Assembly: GCF_000577245.1 (NCBI RefSeq)
Contig: NZ_CBYO010000016.1
Span: 240,237-304,236, forward strand
Source: Paucisalibacillus algeriensis
GTDB lineage: Bacteria; Bacillota; Bacilli; Bacillales; Amphibacillaceae
Reading direction: 5' to 3'
Length of the DNA: 64,000 bases
Under the pieces are notes generated by a model. That model was given only the letters and a program-made list of their open reading frames with translations. It was not told where the DNA came from and did no database searches. This document shows positions 1 through 8,013 of the stretch, one piece after another; position 1 is the first letter of the stretch; the number at the start of each line of letters is the position of its first letter. The translations under genes were made by a program, and so were the position numbers.

Positions 1-460
1 ATCGATTCCGCTAGTAGAAAATGAGGTTGTTGGAAGATATGGTTGGATGTCTGTTCAGGAATTTAGTGAGGTGTTGGCAGTAGCTAACTCCCTTCCAGGA
101 CCAATTGCCACTAAAATGGCGGGTTATGTTGGCTATGAAGTTGGTGGTATTCCGGGAGCGGTCATCGGAGTATTCGCAACTGTAGCACCATCGTTAATTA
201 TTATGATCGCTTTACTTGGGCTATTATATAAATACAAAGACTCCCCTAAAGTAAAAAGAATAACGTTATTTGTTCGACCAGTAATAGCAATCTTGTTAGG
301 ATTAATGGCTTGGAGATTTTTCTCTGAGTCGTATGTAGGGATAGGTATTCTACACACTGTTATTATTGGGGTTGCAAGTTATTTATTAATTGAACGGATC
401 AAAATCCATCCAGCATTTGTAATTTTAGGTGCATTTGTGTATGGGGGATTGTTATTGTAA
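1..460 (+). CDS. chrA: chromate transporter (CHR domain), 5'-truncated by window edge
   Basis: The open frame runs in from the left edge, so the true start lies outside the window. An internal ATG at 47 is not the start, because the reading frame upstream of it reads into the family motif PLVENEVV..GRYGWM. The visible 150 or so residues contain the ANSLPGPIATK segment and about four hydrophobic helices, as expected for the end of a CHR-domain unit. This family exports chromate or related oxyanions with protons; many Bacillaceae carry two short CHR proteins that act as a pair, and the partner may lie upstream. Family is clear; substrate is inferred. A terminator follows directly. Confidence 0.85.
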   Translation, partial: SIPLVENEVVGRYGWMSVQEFSEVLAVANSLPGPIATKMAGYVGYEVGGIPGAVIGVFATVAPSLIIMIALLGLLYKYKDSPKVKRITLFVRPVIAILLGLMAWRFFSESYVGIGILHTVIIGVASYLLIERIKIHPAFVILGAFVYGGLLL

Positions 461-463
461 TGA

Positions 464-501
464 AAATGCTACGTATCCCTATGGAGTACGTAGCATTTTT
501 T
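464..501 (+). terminator. Rho-independent terminator after chrA
   Basis: A 12-bp stem (aaatgctacgta / tacgtagcattt) is followed by a T run. It lies four bases after the chrA stop codon. The flanking A run means it may also serve the convergent HAD gene. Confidence 0.85.
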
Positions 502-533
502 AGGATATAGTAATTTCATATTTGACTGTCTAA

Positions 534-1325
534 TTACTTAACTAACCCAAGCATTTTCAATCCTTGATAAACTCCAGCTTCATTAACAGTAGTGGTTGAA
601 TACTTTGCGAATGGCAATAAATTTGGATGAGCATTTCCCATAGCAAATCCCTCGCCGACTGTTTCTAACATTTCTTTGTCATTCATCCCATCTCCAAAAG
701 CAATTGCCTCTTCTGATGATATACCCAGGTGTTTTAGTGCTACTTTAACCGCCTCGCCTTTATTGGCAGATAGTCGAATAAGATCATAACAATCCTGTAA
801 CCCATTTACATTTACCTCAGCAAGTCGAATATCCTCATCTATCTCATATAGATAAGCTTCCTCCGGACGGACATTAATCAATGAAGCTCCTAGTACGTAA
901 CTGGTCATTTCTTCATTTATTGGAAGAAGGCTTTTATTCGTTACTTGAAAAAGTTCTGTGAAATTTCTAATGGCTGTTGAATCAACATTTATTGCATAAT
1001 TACTTTCACTAGTATAAAGAATGACTTCATGATCATGTTTCTTTGCTATGCGTACATAATCTTCTACAATATCTTTTTTTATTGGTGCATCTAAAATATT
1101 TCTACCTTGGTAAACTGCATAAGCACCATTATAACCTATATAGGAATTAATTTTTAGATCTTCAGCTAGTTCACTTAGCTCATGGGTAGGTCTACCAGTT
1201 GCTAAGAAAACTTCCATACCCTGATCTTGAATCTGTTTAATTGCTTCTTTTGTCTTAGGGTGGTAGGTATGATCTGGTTTTAAAATAGTTCCATCAATGT
1301 CTAAGAATAAAATTTTATACGCCAT
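534..1325 (-). CDS. HAD superfamily hydrolase, Cof-type phosphatase (YkrA-like)
   Basis: Predicted cytoplasmic 263-residue phosphatase of the Cof/HAD-IIB group, which dephosphorylates sugar phosphates, flavin or other small metabolites. Motif I is DIDGT with nucleophile D9 and acid/base D11, and motif IV is GDGMND near the C-terminus; between them lies the large C2-type cap expected for this group. I chose the ATG at 1325 rather than the one at 1331, because the GAGGAG ribosome site abuts the first ATG and is six bases from the second. The gene is monocistronic and convergent with chrA. The natural substrate cannot be told from sequence. Confidence 0.85.
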   Translation of the reverse strand: MAYKILFLDIDGTILKPDHTYHPKTKEAIKQIQDQGMEVFLATGRPTHELSELAEDLKINSYIGYNGAYAVYQGRNILDAPIKKDIVEDYVRIAKKHDHEVILYTSESNYAINVDSTAIRNFTELFQVTNKSLLPINEEMTSYVLGASLINVRPEEAYLYEIDEDIRLAEVNVNGLQDCYDLIRLSANKGEAVKVALKHLGISSEEAIAFGDGMNDKEMLETVGEGFAMGNAHPNLLPFAKYSTTTVNEAGVYQGLKMLGLVK

Positions 1326-1566
1326 ATGCATCTCCTCAATATGTCATGATGAAGATAGTTTATCACAGAAAGTAAAAGTAATCGAACAACATCTGTTATA
1401 CATATTAGCCAAAAACAGTAGTAAAATCGGTAAATATTTATGTTAAGATAGGGGAAGAGATAGTATAATATTTATAGATTTTTGAATTTATGCTAAAATA
1501 TAAAGTTAAGCGTATTCACTCTATTTAGATGTGCTCAATCTATTTCCAATAAGGCAGGAGAAAAGT

Positions 1567-2019
1567 ATGGACATAAGAAAACTTAGCAAAGAGGAAGTAC
1601 CTCCAATTGAATTATTGTTATTAGCAGACCCTTCTGAAGAAATGATTATGGGTTATCTTCAACGCGGGGATTGTTATGTTGGTGAATTGAACAGTGAAAT
1701 CGTCGGTGTATATGTACTACTTCCAACAAGACCAGGAACGATGGAAATTGTGAATGTTGCCGTTTCAGATAAACATCGTGGTAAAGGGATTGGTAAAAAG
1801 TTAGTTTCCGATGCTATCCGAAAAGCAAGAATAGGTGGGTATAATGCTATTGAAATTGGTACAGGTAACTCTAGCATTAATCAATTAGCATTGTATCAAA
1901 AATGCGGATTTAGAATTATTGGTATTGATACAGACTTTTTTATTCGTAACTATTCAGAGGAAATTATTGAATTTGGAATTCCGTGCAGGGATATGATTCG
2001 GTTGAAATTAGATTTATAA
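1567..2019 (+). CDS. GNAT family N-acetyltransferase
   Basis: A 150-residue protein with the acetyl-CoA pyrophosphate loop HRGKGIGKKLV (motif A), preceded by the beta strand MEIVNVAVS and followed by an ALYQKCGF motif B, all typical of GNAT enzymes. The frame is open from 1531, but the AGGAG just before 1567 places the start at the ATG of MDIRKL. The acceptor substrate is unknown, and no neighbour suggests one. A TATAAT-like element lies about 100 bp upstream at 1464. Confidence 0.8.
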   Translation: MDIRKLSKEEVPPIELLLLADPSEEMIMGYLQRGDCYVGELNSEIVGVYVLLPTRPGTMEIVNVAVSDKHRGKGIGKKLVSDAIRKARIGGYNAIEIGTGNSSINQLALYQKCGFRIIGIDTDFFIRNYSEEIIEFGIPCRDMIRLKLDL

Positions 2020-2102
2020 ATTAACAGTAGTCCTTTCATCTAAGTATCTCTCTAATGAACAGGAACCTTTTTGGTAATAGAATAATGTAAGGGTGAGAAA
2101 AG

Positions 2103-2714
2103 GTGTATTATAATATTGACGGAGATGTTTTTGTCGTCATTTCTATCGTAATTTATGTAGTTGTAAAAGTCATAACTAGTATTAGAAATAAATCACAACA
2201 GTTCAATTGGATGAGAGAGATTATATATTTTCTTTTTGTATTGTATATGTCCATGGTAGTATCTGTTACATTATTCCCCTTACCATTGGGAGATTTTTAT
2301 GCGGTGGAAAGTGTTTTTAGAAATATGAATGTCATCCCATTTAGGACGGTATTACTGGATATTAAGCAGATTGGCGTTGCTTATGAAGGGGATTCACTAT
2401 TCATGATTAGCTTAATTGCGAGAAATGTACTAGGCAATATCCTTTTATTGATGCCTTTTGGGTTTCTAGCACCAATAGTATGGAAAAAGTTAAAGTCTCT
2501 TCGATATACCTTACTTGCTGGGGGCGCGGTTTCTGTTGCCATAGAATTCTTGCAACTGCTTGAATCTTCATTAGGTATGGTAGGAAGAATTACCGACATT
2601 GATGATCTTATTTTTAATGTATTAGGTACCTTAGTGGGATATTTAATCTATAAGTTATTTGTGTTTGTGGTTTCTAAGCTTAATATAAAGAGGCTCCATA
2701 AGTTAGTTGCATAA
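2103..2714 (+). CDS. VanZ family membrane protein
   Basis: A 203-residue integral membrane protein with about five hydrophobic segments. The VanZ-family signature is visible as TLFPLP early on, NVIPF, ARNVLGNILLLMPFGFLAP and the C-terminal DIDDLIFNVLGTLVGY. VanZ homologues give low-level teicoplanin resistance in some hosts, but in most Bacillaceae their role is unknown and probably concerns the cell envelope. The start is GTG at 2103, with AAGGGTGAG upstream. The gene stands alone and ends at a bidirectional terminator. Confidence 0.8.
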   Translation: MYYNIDGDVFVVISIVIYVVVKVITSIRNKSQQFNWMREIIYFLFVLYMSMVVSVTLFPLPLGDFYAVESVFRNMNVIPFRTVLLDIKQIGVAYEGDSLFMISLIARNVLGNILLLMPFGFLAPIVWKKLKSLRYTLLAGGAVSVAIEFLQLLESSLGMVGRITDIDDLIFNVLGTLVGYLIYKLFVFVVSKLNIKRLHKLVA

Positions 2715-2757
2715 CAAAAAAGGGATTGAGGTCGATAGCCCCAATCCTTTTTTGTTC
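2713..2757. terminator. bidirectional Rho-independent terminator
   Basis: A stem of about 14 bp (AAAAAAGGGATTG / CAATCCTTTTTT) with A and T runs on both sides lies between the convergent VanZ-like and oligopeptidase genes. It can end transcription from both. Confidence 0.85.
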
Positions 2758-2760
2758 TAA

Positions 2761-4458
2761 TTATAGTGCTTTATCATCCACAGATTCAAGCCATTCTTCA
2801 ATTGCTTGAACGGTGTACTCTACTGTACCATCTTCAAATGGTGACTGAAGATTAGCTGCTTTTACTAAACCTAGGAAGGGTTTAGACCCTCCAAGCTTAC
2901 ATAGATTCAAGTAATCATTCCATGCTGCCTCACGATCTTCCCTGGAACGCTTCCAGAACTGGAATGCACAAATTTGTGCAAGGGTATAATCGATGTAGTA
3001 GAATGGAGATTCATAAATATGACCTTGACGTTGCCAGATTGCACCAGTTCCCCAATAAGGCATATCACCGTAATCACGATGTGGTAAATATTTTTCCTCT
3101 AATTGTTTCCATGCCACTTTTCGATCTTCTGGAGACCATTCAGGATTTTCGTAAACTAGATGCTGGAATTCGTCAACAGCTACACCATACGGTAGGAAAC
3201 GAAGTCCACTCGCTAAATGGGAATACTTATATTTATCGGTATCCTCTTCAAAGAATAGATCCATCCATGGCCATGTTAAGAATTCCATGCTCATTGAATG
3301 GATTTCTGCAGCTTCATGTGTTGGCCAAATATATTCCGGAATTCCAATACCACGACTTTGATACACTTGGAATGCATGACCTGCCTCATGAGTTAGAACG
3401 TCTATATCTCCAGAAGTACCATTGAAATTAGAGAAAATAAATGGTGATTGATAATCTTCTATAAAGGTACAATATCCACCTGATTCTTTACCTTTTTTCG
3501 CTTCTAGATCCATTAAGTTCCGATCAAGCATATAGTGGAAAAATTCATTTGTTTCTGGTGAAAGTTCTTCATACATTTTCTTGCCATTTTCAATAATCCA
3601 TTCCGGTGAACCCTTCGGTGTTGCATTACCTGTTTTATATTCAATACTTTCATCATAAAATTTCAAAGAATCAATCCCAATGCGCTCAGCTTGTTTCTTA
3701 AATAGTTTCGTTACTAATGGAACAATAGATTCCTGAACCTGTTTTCGATAATTAGCTACCATATCCGCATTATAACCAATTCGCATCATACGGATGTAGC
3801 CAAGTTCAACAAAGTTCTTGTATCCAAGTGTTGTTGCAATATCATGACGTAATTTCACTAATTGGTCGTATATAGCATCGAATTTTTCTGCGTTCGCTTC
3901 AAAGAATCCAGAAGCAGCAGAAGCAGCTTTTTTACGTGCATCACGGTCTCTATCCTGCATGAAAGGTCCAAGTTGTGCTAATGTATATGTTTCTCCGTTA
4001 AACTCAACTTGAGCAGATGCAACCAATTTGGAGTATTCAGAAGTAAGCTTGTTCTCCTGTTGTAGTAATTCGATTACCTCTGGTGCAAATGCTTTTATGG
4101 AGTAATCTGCAATCTCAAAAAGTTGTGTTCCCCACTTTTTCTCTAAATCAGAACGAAATGGAGTCTTGATTAATTCCTTATAAAAATCAGTATCTAGCTT
4201 TTGGATTTCAGGAGTAATCTCGTCCATGTAATCGCGTTCCTTTTGGTAATATTCATCATTAGTGTCAATGGAAGCACGGATATACACTAGGTTAAATAAT
4301 GTTGAAAAGTGGGCGCGAAACGCATTAATCTGTTCTATTGCCTCGTTTTGCTCATCCGCTGATGTAGCATTTTTAAAAGCATCTAGCAATACCGCAAACT
4401 TTTCTTGATTCTGTTGAAGATCCGGACGCTCGTATGTATAATTTTCAAATGTCTGCAT
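2761..4458 (-). CDS. M3 family oligoendopeptidase
   Basis: A 565-residue cytoplasmic zinc metallopeptidase of the M3 (thimet/PepF) family that trims short peptides. The zinc-binding motif HEAGH lies at residues 357-361, with the downstream EIHSMSMEF glutamate helix that supplies the third ligand. The length fits the M3B oligoendopeptidase subgroup. The frame extends 15 codons further upstream, but AGGGGG sits nine bases before the ATG at 4458, which reads MQTFENYTYERP. It is transcribed alone. PepF in the strict sense is about 600 residues, so I leave the gene symbol blank. Confidence 0.9.
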   Translation of the reverse strand: MQTFENYTYERPDLQQNQEKFAVLLDAFKNATSADEQNEAIEQINAFRAHFSTLFNLVYIRASIDTNDEYYQKERDYMDEITPEIQKLDTDFYKELIKTPFRSDLEKKWGTQLFEIADYSIKAFAPEVIELLQQENKLTSEYSKLVASAQVEFNGETYTLAQLGPFMQDRDRDARKKAASAASGFFEANAEKFDAIYDQLVKLRHDIATTLGYKNFVELGYIRMMRIGYNADMVANYRKQVQESIVPLVTKLFKKQAERIGIDSLKFYDESIEYKTGNATPKGSPEWIIENGKKMYEELSPETNEFFHYMLDRNLMDLEAKKGKESGGYCTFIEDYQSPFIFSNFNGTSGDIDVLTHEAGHAFQVYQSRGIGIPEYIWPTHEAAEIHSMSMEFLTWPWMDLFFEEDTDKYKYSHLASGLRFLPYGVAVDEFQHLVYENPEWSPEDRKVAWKQLEEKYLPHRDYGDMPYWGTGAIWQRQGHIYESPFYYIDYTLAQICAFQFWKRSREDREAAWNDYLNLCKLGGSKPFLGLVKAANLQSPFEDGTVEYTVQAIEEWLESVDDKAL

Positions 4459-4574
4459 GACTGTTCCCCCTAAATAAAAAATTCTTACTTTTCTAGTGTA
4501 CACTATTTTTGGGAAAAATAAGATATTTTTGTTATTAAGAATTGAAAAGATAGTTTGGTAAAGAGTCTTTGGTT

Positions 4575-4710
4575 GTTAAGGGAGTTTGGTATCGCTAATG
4601 GACACATGTTTCCGACCCTCGGGCACAAGGTTCTCAATCATGGTCCCAAGCAGCAAATCCTCGGTCAAAAAGTTTTCAACCAGGGTCCAAAGCTCCAATA
4701 CCACGGTGTA
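4575..4710 (-). repeat. degenerate 21-bp tandem repeat remnant
   Basis: Read on the minus strand, this AT/GC-mixed stretch divides into at least five imperfect 21-22 bp units of the form CTTGGGACCnnGGnTnGnAAC. Two 42-bp double units at 4617-4658 and 4659-4700 (plus strand) match at about three quarters of positions. It lies between the oligopeptidase promoter and the end of the symporter gene. Both strands stay open by chance, but neither frame looks like a protein. Confidence 0.5.
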
Positions 4711-4724
4711 CTTATTAAGCAAAA

Positions 4725-4756
4725 TAGAAAGAACCGACCCTCCCAGGTCGGTTCTC
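4725..4756 (-). terminator. terminator of the symporter gene
   Basis: A 10-bp stem, AGAACCGACC / GGTCGGTTCT, is followed on the minus strand by a T-rich tail. It is about a dozen bases past the stop codon of the DAACS symporter. Confidence 0.65.
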
Positions 4757-4767
4757 CACACCGTGTT

Positions 4768-5970
4768 TTATGCTACCTTAGCGTTATTTTTCTTCTCAGA
4801 TTGCTCAATCACAACACTTGCTGTAGCATCCCCCATAATATTAACAGACGTACGCATCATATCAAGAATGCGGTCGATACCAGCGATTAATGCAATCGCT
4901 TCAAGTGGTAAATTAACAGCTGCTAAAGTCATGGTAAGCATCACCATTCCAGCGCCTGGTACTCCTGCAGCACCGATTGACGCAAGAGTCGCTACTAAAG
5001 CAACGATTATTAGTTGGCTGAAGGTAAGGGATTGGCCAAAGTATTGTGCGGTAAACATAACAGCTATCCCCTGGTAGATTGCTGTTCCGTCCATGTTTAT
5101 GGTTGCGCCTAACGGAAGAACAAAACTCGAAGTTTCTTTGGAGACACCTAAATTTTCTTGGGTGTTCTTCATGGTTACAGGCAATGTTCCAGAACTACTA
5201 CATGTTGTAAATGCAACTGATGCTGCTGGAAAGATTCCTTTAAAGAAATGCATTGGGCTCATTTTTCCGAGGGATTTCAGTGCGATTGAGTAAACTACCA
5301 ATACTTGAATTAGACAAGCAATTAGTACGGCAAGAATTAATTTCATTAATGGCGTTAATACATCCAATCCATACTGCCCAACAATCGGTGCTAGTAAACC
5401 GAAGATACCGAGAGGGACAAGTGTCATTACTACAGAGGTGATTTTATACATAATCTCAGCTAGTCCATCAAAGAAACGTTGGACGGGTGCCGCTTTTTCT
5501 CCAACCATTGTAATTCCAAGTCCAAGGAAAATGGCAAAAAAGATAATTTGTAGAACATTTGCAGTTGCTAGGGATTCGATAGGATTAGTAGGTACTATGT
5601 TAAGTAGAGTATCAATAACACTTTGTGTTTCACCTGACGGAATATTTTCTTCATTTAACTGTACATCGACACCAGTGCCTGGAGAAAGGACCGATGCAAT
5701 GGTTAAACCAATGGCTATAGCAAGGAAACTGGTAGTTAAGTAAAAAATGATTGTTTTCCCACCAAGTCTACCAAGCTTTTTCAAATCACCAGCACTGGTA
5801 ACTCCAACAATGATTGTTGCTAATATTAACGGAACGATAATAAACTTAATTAAGCGTAAAAATAAGTCTCCTAGTGGCTGAACAAACGTTGCACGTTCCC
5901 CAAATATTAATCCGACAATAATAGCTAATGCAAAAGCGGCGAGTATTTGCCACAAAAAACTCTTTTTCAT
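4768..5970 (-). CDS. dicarboxylate/amino acid:cation symporter (DAACS family)
   Basis: A 400-residue secondary transporter for glutamate/aspartate or C4-dicarboxylates, driven by Na+ or H+. The family's re-entrant hairpin motifs are all present: TTCSSSGTLPVT (HP1), NMDGTAIYQG (TM7), GAAGVPGAG (HP2) and DRILDMMRTSVNIMGDA (TM8), with the substrate-contact arginine and asparagine in the last. The N-terminus is a short amphipathic MKKSFLWQ leader into TM1. Start at 5970 is supported by AAAGGAGA. Monocistronic. Family motifs do not separate glutamate from dicarboxylate transport. Confidence 0.92.
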   Translation of the reverse strand: MKKSFLWQILAAFALAIIVGLIFGERATFVQPLGDLFLRLIKFIIVPLILATIIVGVTSAGDLKKLGRLGGKTIIFYLTTSFLAIAIGLTIASVLSPGTGVDVQLNEENIPSGETQSVIDTLLNIVPTNPIESLATANVLQIIFFAIFLGLGITMVGEKAAPVQRFFDGLAEIMYKITSVVMTLVPLGIFGLLAPIVGQYGLDVLTPLMKLILAVLIACLIQVLVVYSIALKSLGKMSPMHFFKGIFPAASVAFTTCSSSGTLPVTMKNTQENLGVSKETSSFVLPLGATINMDGTAIYQGIAVMFTAQYFGQSLTFSQLIIVALVATLASIGAAGVPGAGMVMLTMTLAAVNLPLEAIALIAGIDRILDMMRTSVNIMGDATASVVIEQSEKKNNAKVA

Positions 5971-6081
5971 AGATTAATCTCCTTTCTTTTGGTATGATAA
6001 AAATAATTATGTCATGAAATTAAGGTCACATCCTTTCTTTACTAAAGTATGAAAGCACTTTCAAAAAAAGTGTTTGTTAAT

Positions 6082-6110
6082 TTGTATTCGAATAATTCGG
6101 AAATTATATT
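6082..6110 (+). promoter_or_regulatory. candidate sigma-A promoter for the small membrane protein gene
   Basis: TTGTAT and TATATT hexamers are separated by exactly 17 bases, about 60 bp upstream of the ATG at 6170. Confidence 0.5.
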
Positions 6111-6169
6111 AGTATATCAAAAAAATTTTGATATTTACTATAAATACATCATAAAAGTGAGGTGTAAGC

Positions 6170-6460
6170 ATGTTAGTTCAAGCGGTTATAACAATAGCTG
6201 CCGTCTTAGCAGTAGTAGCTATTATCTTAGGCTTTATTTTCTTGAAAACAACGGGTGGCAATGGCTATTTACCATATTACCCAAGTGCTATTCTATTCTT
6301 TGGCGGTATCATCGTTGTTTGCTCAGCTACTCCACAAAAAATCATGATTTGGGAAGCTGGCCTAGGTGGATGGGGAATTGCATGCCTATTCGCTGCTGGT
6401 ATCAGTTTCTTGGTGACTAGTATTAGTCATGCATATCAAGTCCATGATGGGAAAGCATAA
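6170..6460 (+). CDS. small membrane protein of unknown function
   Basis: I do not recognise this 96-residue protein. It has three hydrophobic segments (about residues 3-26, 36-52 and 66-85), a GG-rich LKTTGGNGYLPYYPSA loop after the first, and a short charged C-terminal tail ending HDGKA. A GAGGTG ribosome site lies six bases before the ATG, a reasonable promoter is upstream and a 15-bp terminator downstream, so it is likely a real, independently expressed gene. The loop between helices is on either side of the membrane; topology cannot be decided. Confidence 0.75.
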   Translation: MLVQAVITIAAVLAVVAIILGFIFLKTTGGNGYLPYYPSAILFFGGIIVVCSATPQKIMIWEAGLGGWGIACLFAAGISFLVTSISHAYQVHDGKA

Positions 6461-6500
6461 AAAAATGAATTGATTAGTAATTATATTTACACATAACTAA

Positions 6501-6540
6501 AAAAACATCGCACAGTTCTTCTACTGTGCGATGTTTTTCT
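6501..6540. terminator. bidirectional Rho-independent terminator
   Basis: A perfect 15-bp stem (AAAAACATCGCACAG / CTGTGCGATGTTTTT) with an 8-base loop separates the small membrane protein gene from convergent cvfB. Confidence 0.92.
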
Positions 6541-6564
6541 TCAAATTGAAATTTTTCTTATAGA

Positions 6565-7413
6565 TTATTTTAAATAGGTATTCCCATCACGCTGCTCAAT
6601 CTTTCCTTCTTTCATTAGTTTGCCTAATGCACGTTTAAAGGCAGCTTTACTAATATTAAATGTTCCACGAATATCCTCTGGGTCACTTTTGTCACTAAAT
6701 GGGATCATTCCATCATGTTCCTCTAAATGTTCTAATATCATATCTGAATCTTCAACCATTCCGTGTTGCTTCAATGGACGAAGGGAGATATTTAATGTCC
6801 CATCATATTTAACTTCAATTATTCGACCTTGTACAAGTTCACCTAAACGAGGTTCACTTTTTCTTTCCGAATGGTGAATAAATCCGCGGTAATTATCATC
6901 GGTAATGATTGCAGTACCTTCCCTGCTAGTATGATAAACACGACCGGAAACGGTTTGATTTAAAAGTGAATCCGGAGCGAGTTCAATTTCTCGTGCAATT
7001 ACCCCTTCTGTAGCTGGAATAGCAAGTAGTCTACCTTTACGGTCCTTACCTAATGTTACATAAAGCATATCCTCTTCTTTAGGCCAAACATCTTCGAATA
7101 GTGGTAAATCATCTTTAGATACTAAGAATTCTTTTGTTGTTCCAATATCTACAAAAGCACCTAAATGTGGAAGGACATTCACAACTGTTCCCCACCCATA
7201 TTGATCCATTACAATATTAGGGAGCTTCATTGATGCAGTTAGATTCCCTTTTTTATCCTGGTATAAAAACACGTCAACTTTTTGGTCAACCTCTAATTCA
7301 CCATCTGCTTCATTATGATGAAGTAATGCTTCTGTCGTATCCTTTTTTAACACATATCCAGTATCAATTTTTCGGTCAACTGACATGGATTGAATTGTAC
7401 CTAATTCGTTCAT
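6565..7413 (-). CDS. cvfB: CvfB/YitL-type S1 RNA-binding protein
   Basis: A 282-residue cytoplasmic protein of the CvfB family: an N-terminal S1-like region, two further S1/OB domains (about residues 70-130 and 145-215, the latter with SGRVYHTSREGTAIITDDNYRGFIHHSE) and a C-terminal winged helix from about 225. In Staphylococcus aureus CvfB binds RNA and affects virulence gene expression; in bacilli its target is not known. The start at 7413 has GAGGG upstream. A stem-loop with a T run ends only about 25 bp upstream, so this gene may be expressed by read-through from the RNA gene described next. Confidence 0.9.
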   Translation of the reverse strand: MNELGTIQSMSVDRKIDTGYVLKKDTTEALLHHNEADGELEVDQKVDVFLYQDKKGNLTASMKLPNIVMDQYGWGTVVNVLPHLGAFVDIGTTKEFLVSKDDLPLFEDVWPKEEDMLYVTLGKDRKGRLLAIPATEGVIAREIELAPDSLLNQTVSGRVYHTSREGTAIITDDNYRGFIHHSERKSEPRLGELVQGRIIEVKYDGTLNISLRPLKQHGMVEDSDMILEHLEEHDGMIPFSDKSDPEDIRGTFNISKAAFKRALGKLMKEGKIEQRDGNTYLK

Positions 7414-7436
7414 CCTTAACCCTCATTTCTTATGTA

Positions 7437-7472
7437 TTGGAAAAGGGATACCCTAGTATTTAGGGTACCCCT
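7437..7472 (-). terminator. terminator of the candidate RNA gene, or attenuator ahead of cvfB
   Basis: On the minus strand an AAGGGGTACCC / GGGTATCCC stem is followed by TTTTCC. It falls between the 3' arm of the RNA's closing stem and the cvfB ribosome site. Confidence 0.65.
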
Positions 7473-7807
7473 TATATTTCTAAAGTAACACATCGTTTTT
7501 ATATATATCCCGAAATGCATCGGGTGGGAAATTCAATTTAATTTGTTTATCAAAAGTTGTTATCTCGGTAACGCTTCCGAGTTCTTTCTAGAATTTCACT
7601 TAACCGCGGTAAACCTTCCACCTAGATTAATATCGTCCCGATCCCAGTGGTGATAGGAAGTAACTGAAATTAATCCGATGTCTTCTAACTTAAGCAACGT
7701 AAGCCCAACCTTCTCTTACGTCCTTGCGACCCCTTAGTCGCGCCAGTGTGAATAAGCATCAACAAAAACATTGTAGACTGCCAGATTCGAATGTTACTTT
7801 AGGTAAC
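7437..7807 (-). ncRNA. candidate structured RNA of about 330-370 nt, unidentified
   Basis: No protein frame is plausible here, but the minus strand has all the parts of an RNA gene: a near-consensus promoter, a start about 7 bases downstream near 7807, and a terminator at 7472-7437. The 5' segment at 7802-7792 (CTAAAGTAACA) is the exact reverse complement of the 3' segment at 7490-7480, giving an 11-bp long-range closing stem. Inside it lie local hairpins GCGAC/GTCGC (7741-7726), ACGTAAG/CTTACGT (7721-7697), CTCGG/CCGAG (7581-7564) and CCCGA/TCGGG (7525-7509). A GGTGGAAGG..ACCGCGG string recalls a T-box but has extra bases. From memory it does not match tmRNA, RNase P RNA, SRP RNA or 6S RNA. 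It could instead be a long leader of cvfB. Confidence 0.6.
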
Positions 7808-7813
7808 TAGATT

Positions 7814-7842
7814 ATTATCGCATGGGAAGGGAAGTTTGTCAA
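7814..7842 (-). promoter_or_regulatory. strong sigma-A promoter of the candidate RNA gene
   Basis: On the minus strand TTGACA (7842-7837) and GATAAT (7819-7814) are separated by 17 bases, a close match to the vegetative consensus. No protein start follows for 400 bp. Confidence 0.75.
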
Positions 7843-7911
7843 ATCTATTAAAGCTAATTATAAAGATGGCCATTTAGAAAAGCAAAAAAATAAAATAAAA
7901 ATAAAAAACTA

Positions 7912-7940
7912 TTGTAAAGCGGTTACATTTGATTTATACT
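7912..7940 (+). promoter_or_regulatory. promoter of the sugar-acid operon, with cre-like overlap
   Basis: TTGTAA and TATACT lie 17 bases apart. The stretch 7914-7927 (GTAAAGCGGTTACA) overlaps the -35 and matches the CcpA-site consensus except for its first two bases, so carbon catabolite control is plausible. Confidence 0.6.
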
Positions 7941-7943
7941 TAC

Positions 7944-7989
7944 ACTAAATCGGTTTAGTAAACCGGTTTAGTAAATCGGTTTAGTGATA
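7944..7989 (+). promoter_or_regulatory. three overlapping LacI-type operators
   Basis: The 13-base unit CGGTTTAGTAAAY occurs at 7951 and 7964, with a third partial copy at 7977. Together they create the perfect palindrome TAAACCGGTTTA at 7959-7970, flanked by two imperfect ones centred on TCGG. They cover the expected transcription start and precede the LacI-family gene, so autoregulation is likely. Confidence 0.7.
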
Positions 7990-8013
7990 AACCACATAGG
8001 AGTAATTGATTTT

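Noticed and set aside
2922..3425. 167-codon open frame antisense to the M3 oligopeptidase
   Set aside because: It is a mirror of the conserved peptidase frame, with no ribosome site or recognisable domain.
4555..5077. Two overlapping plus-strand open frames of 111 and 163 codons
   Set aside because: They run through the degenerate 21-bp repeat and then antisense to the symporter gene; no ribosome site, no family likeness.
7501..7807. T-box riboswitch
   Set aside because: GGTGG..ACCGCGG resembles the T-box core but has extra bases. I could not place a specifier loop, and the downstream gene is not a synthetase or amino acid gene. Kept as an unidentified RNA.
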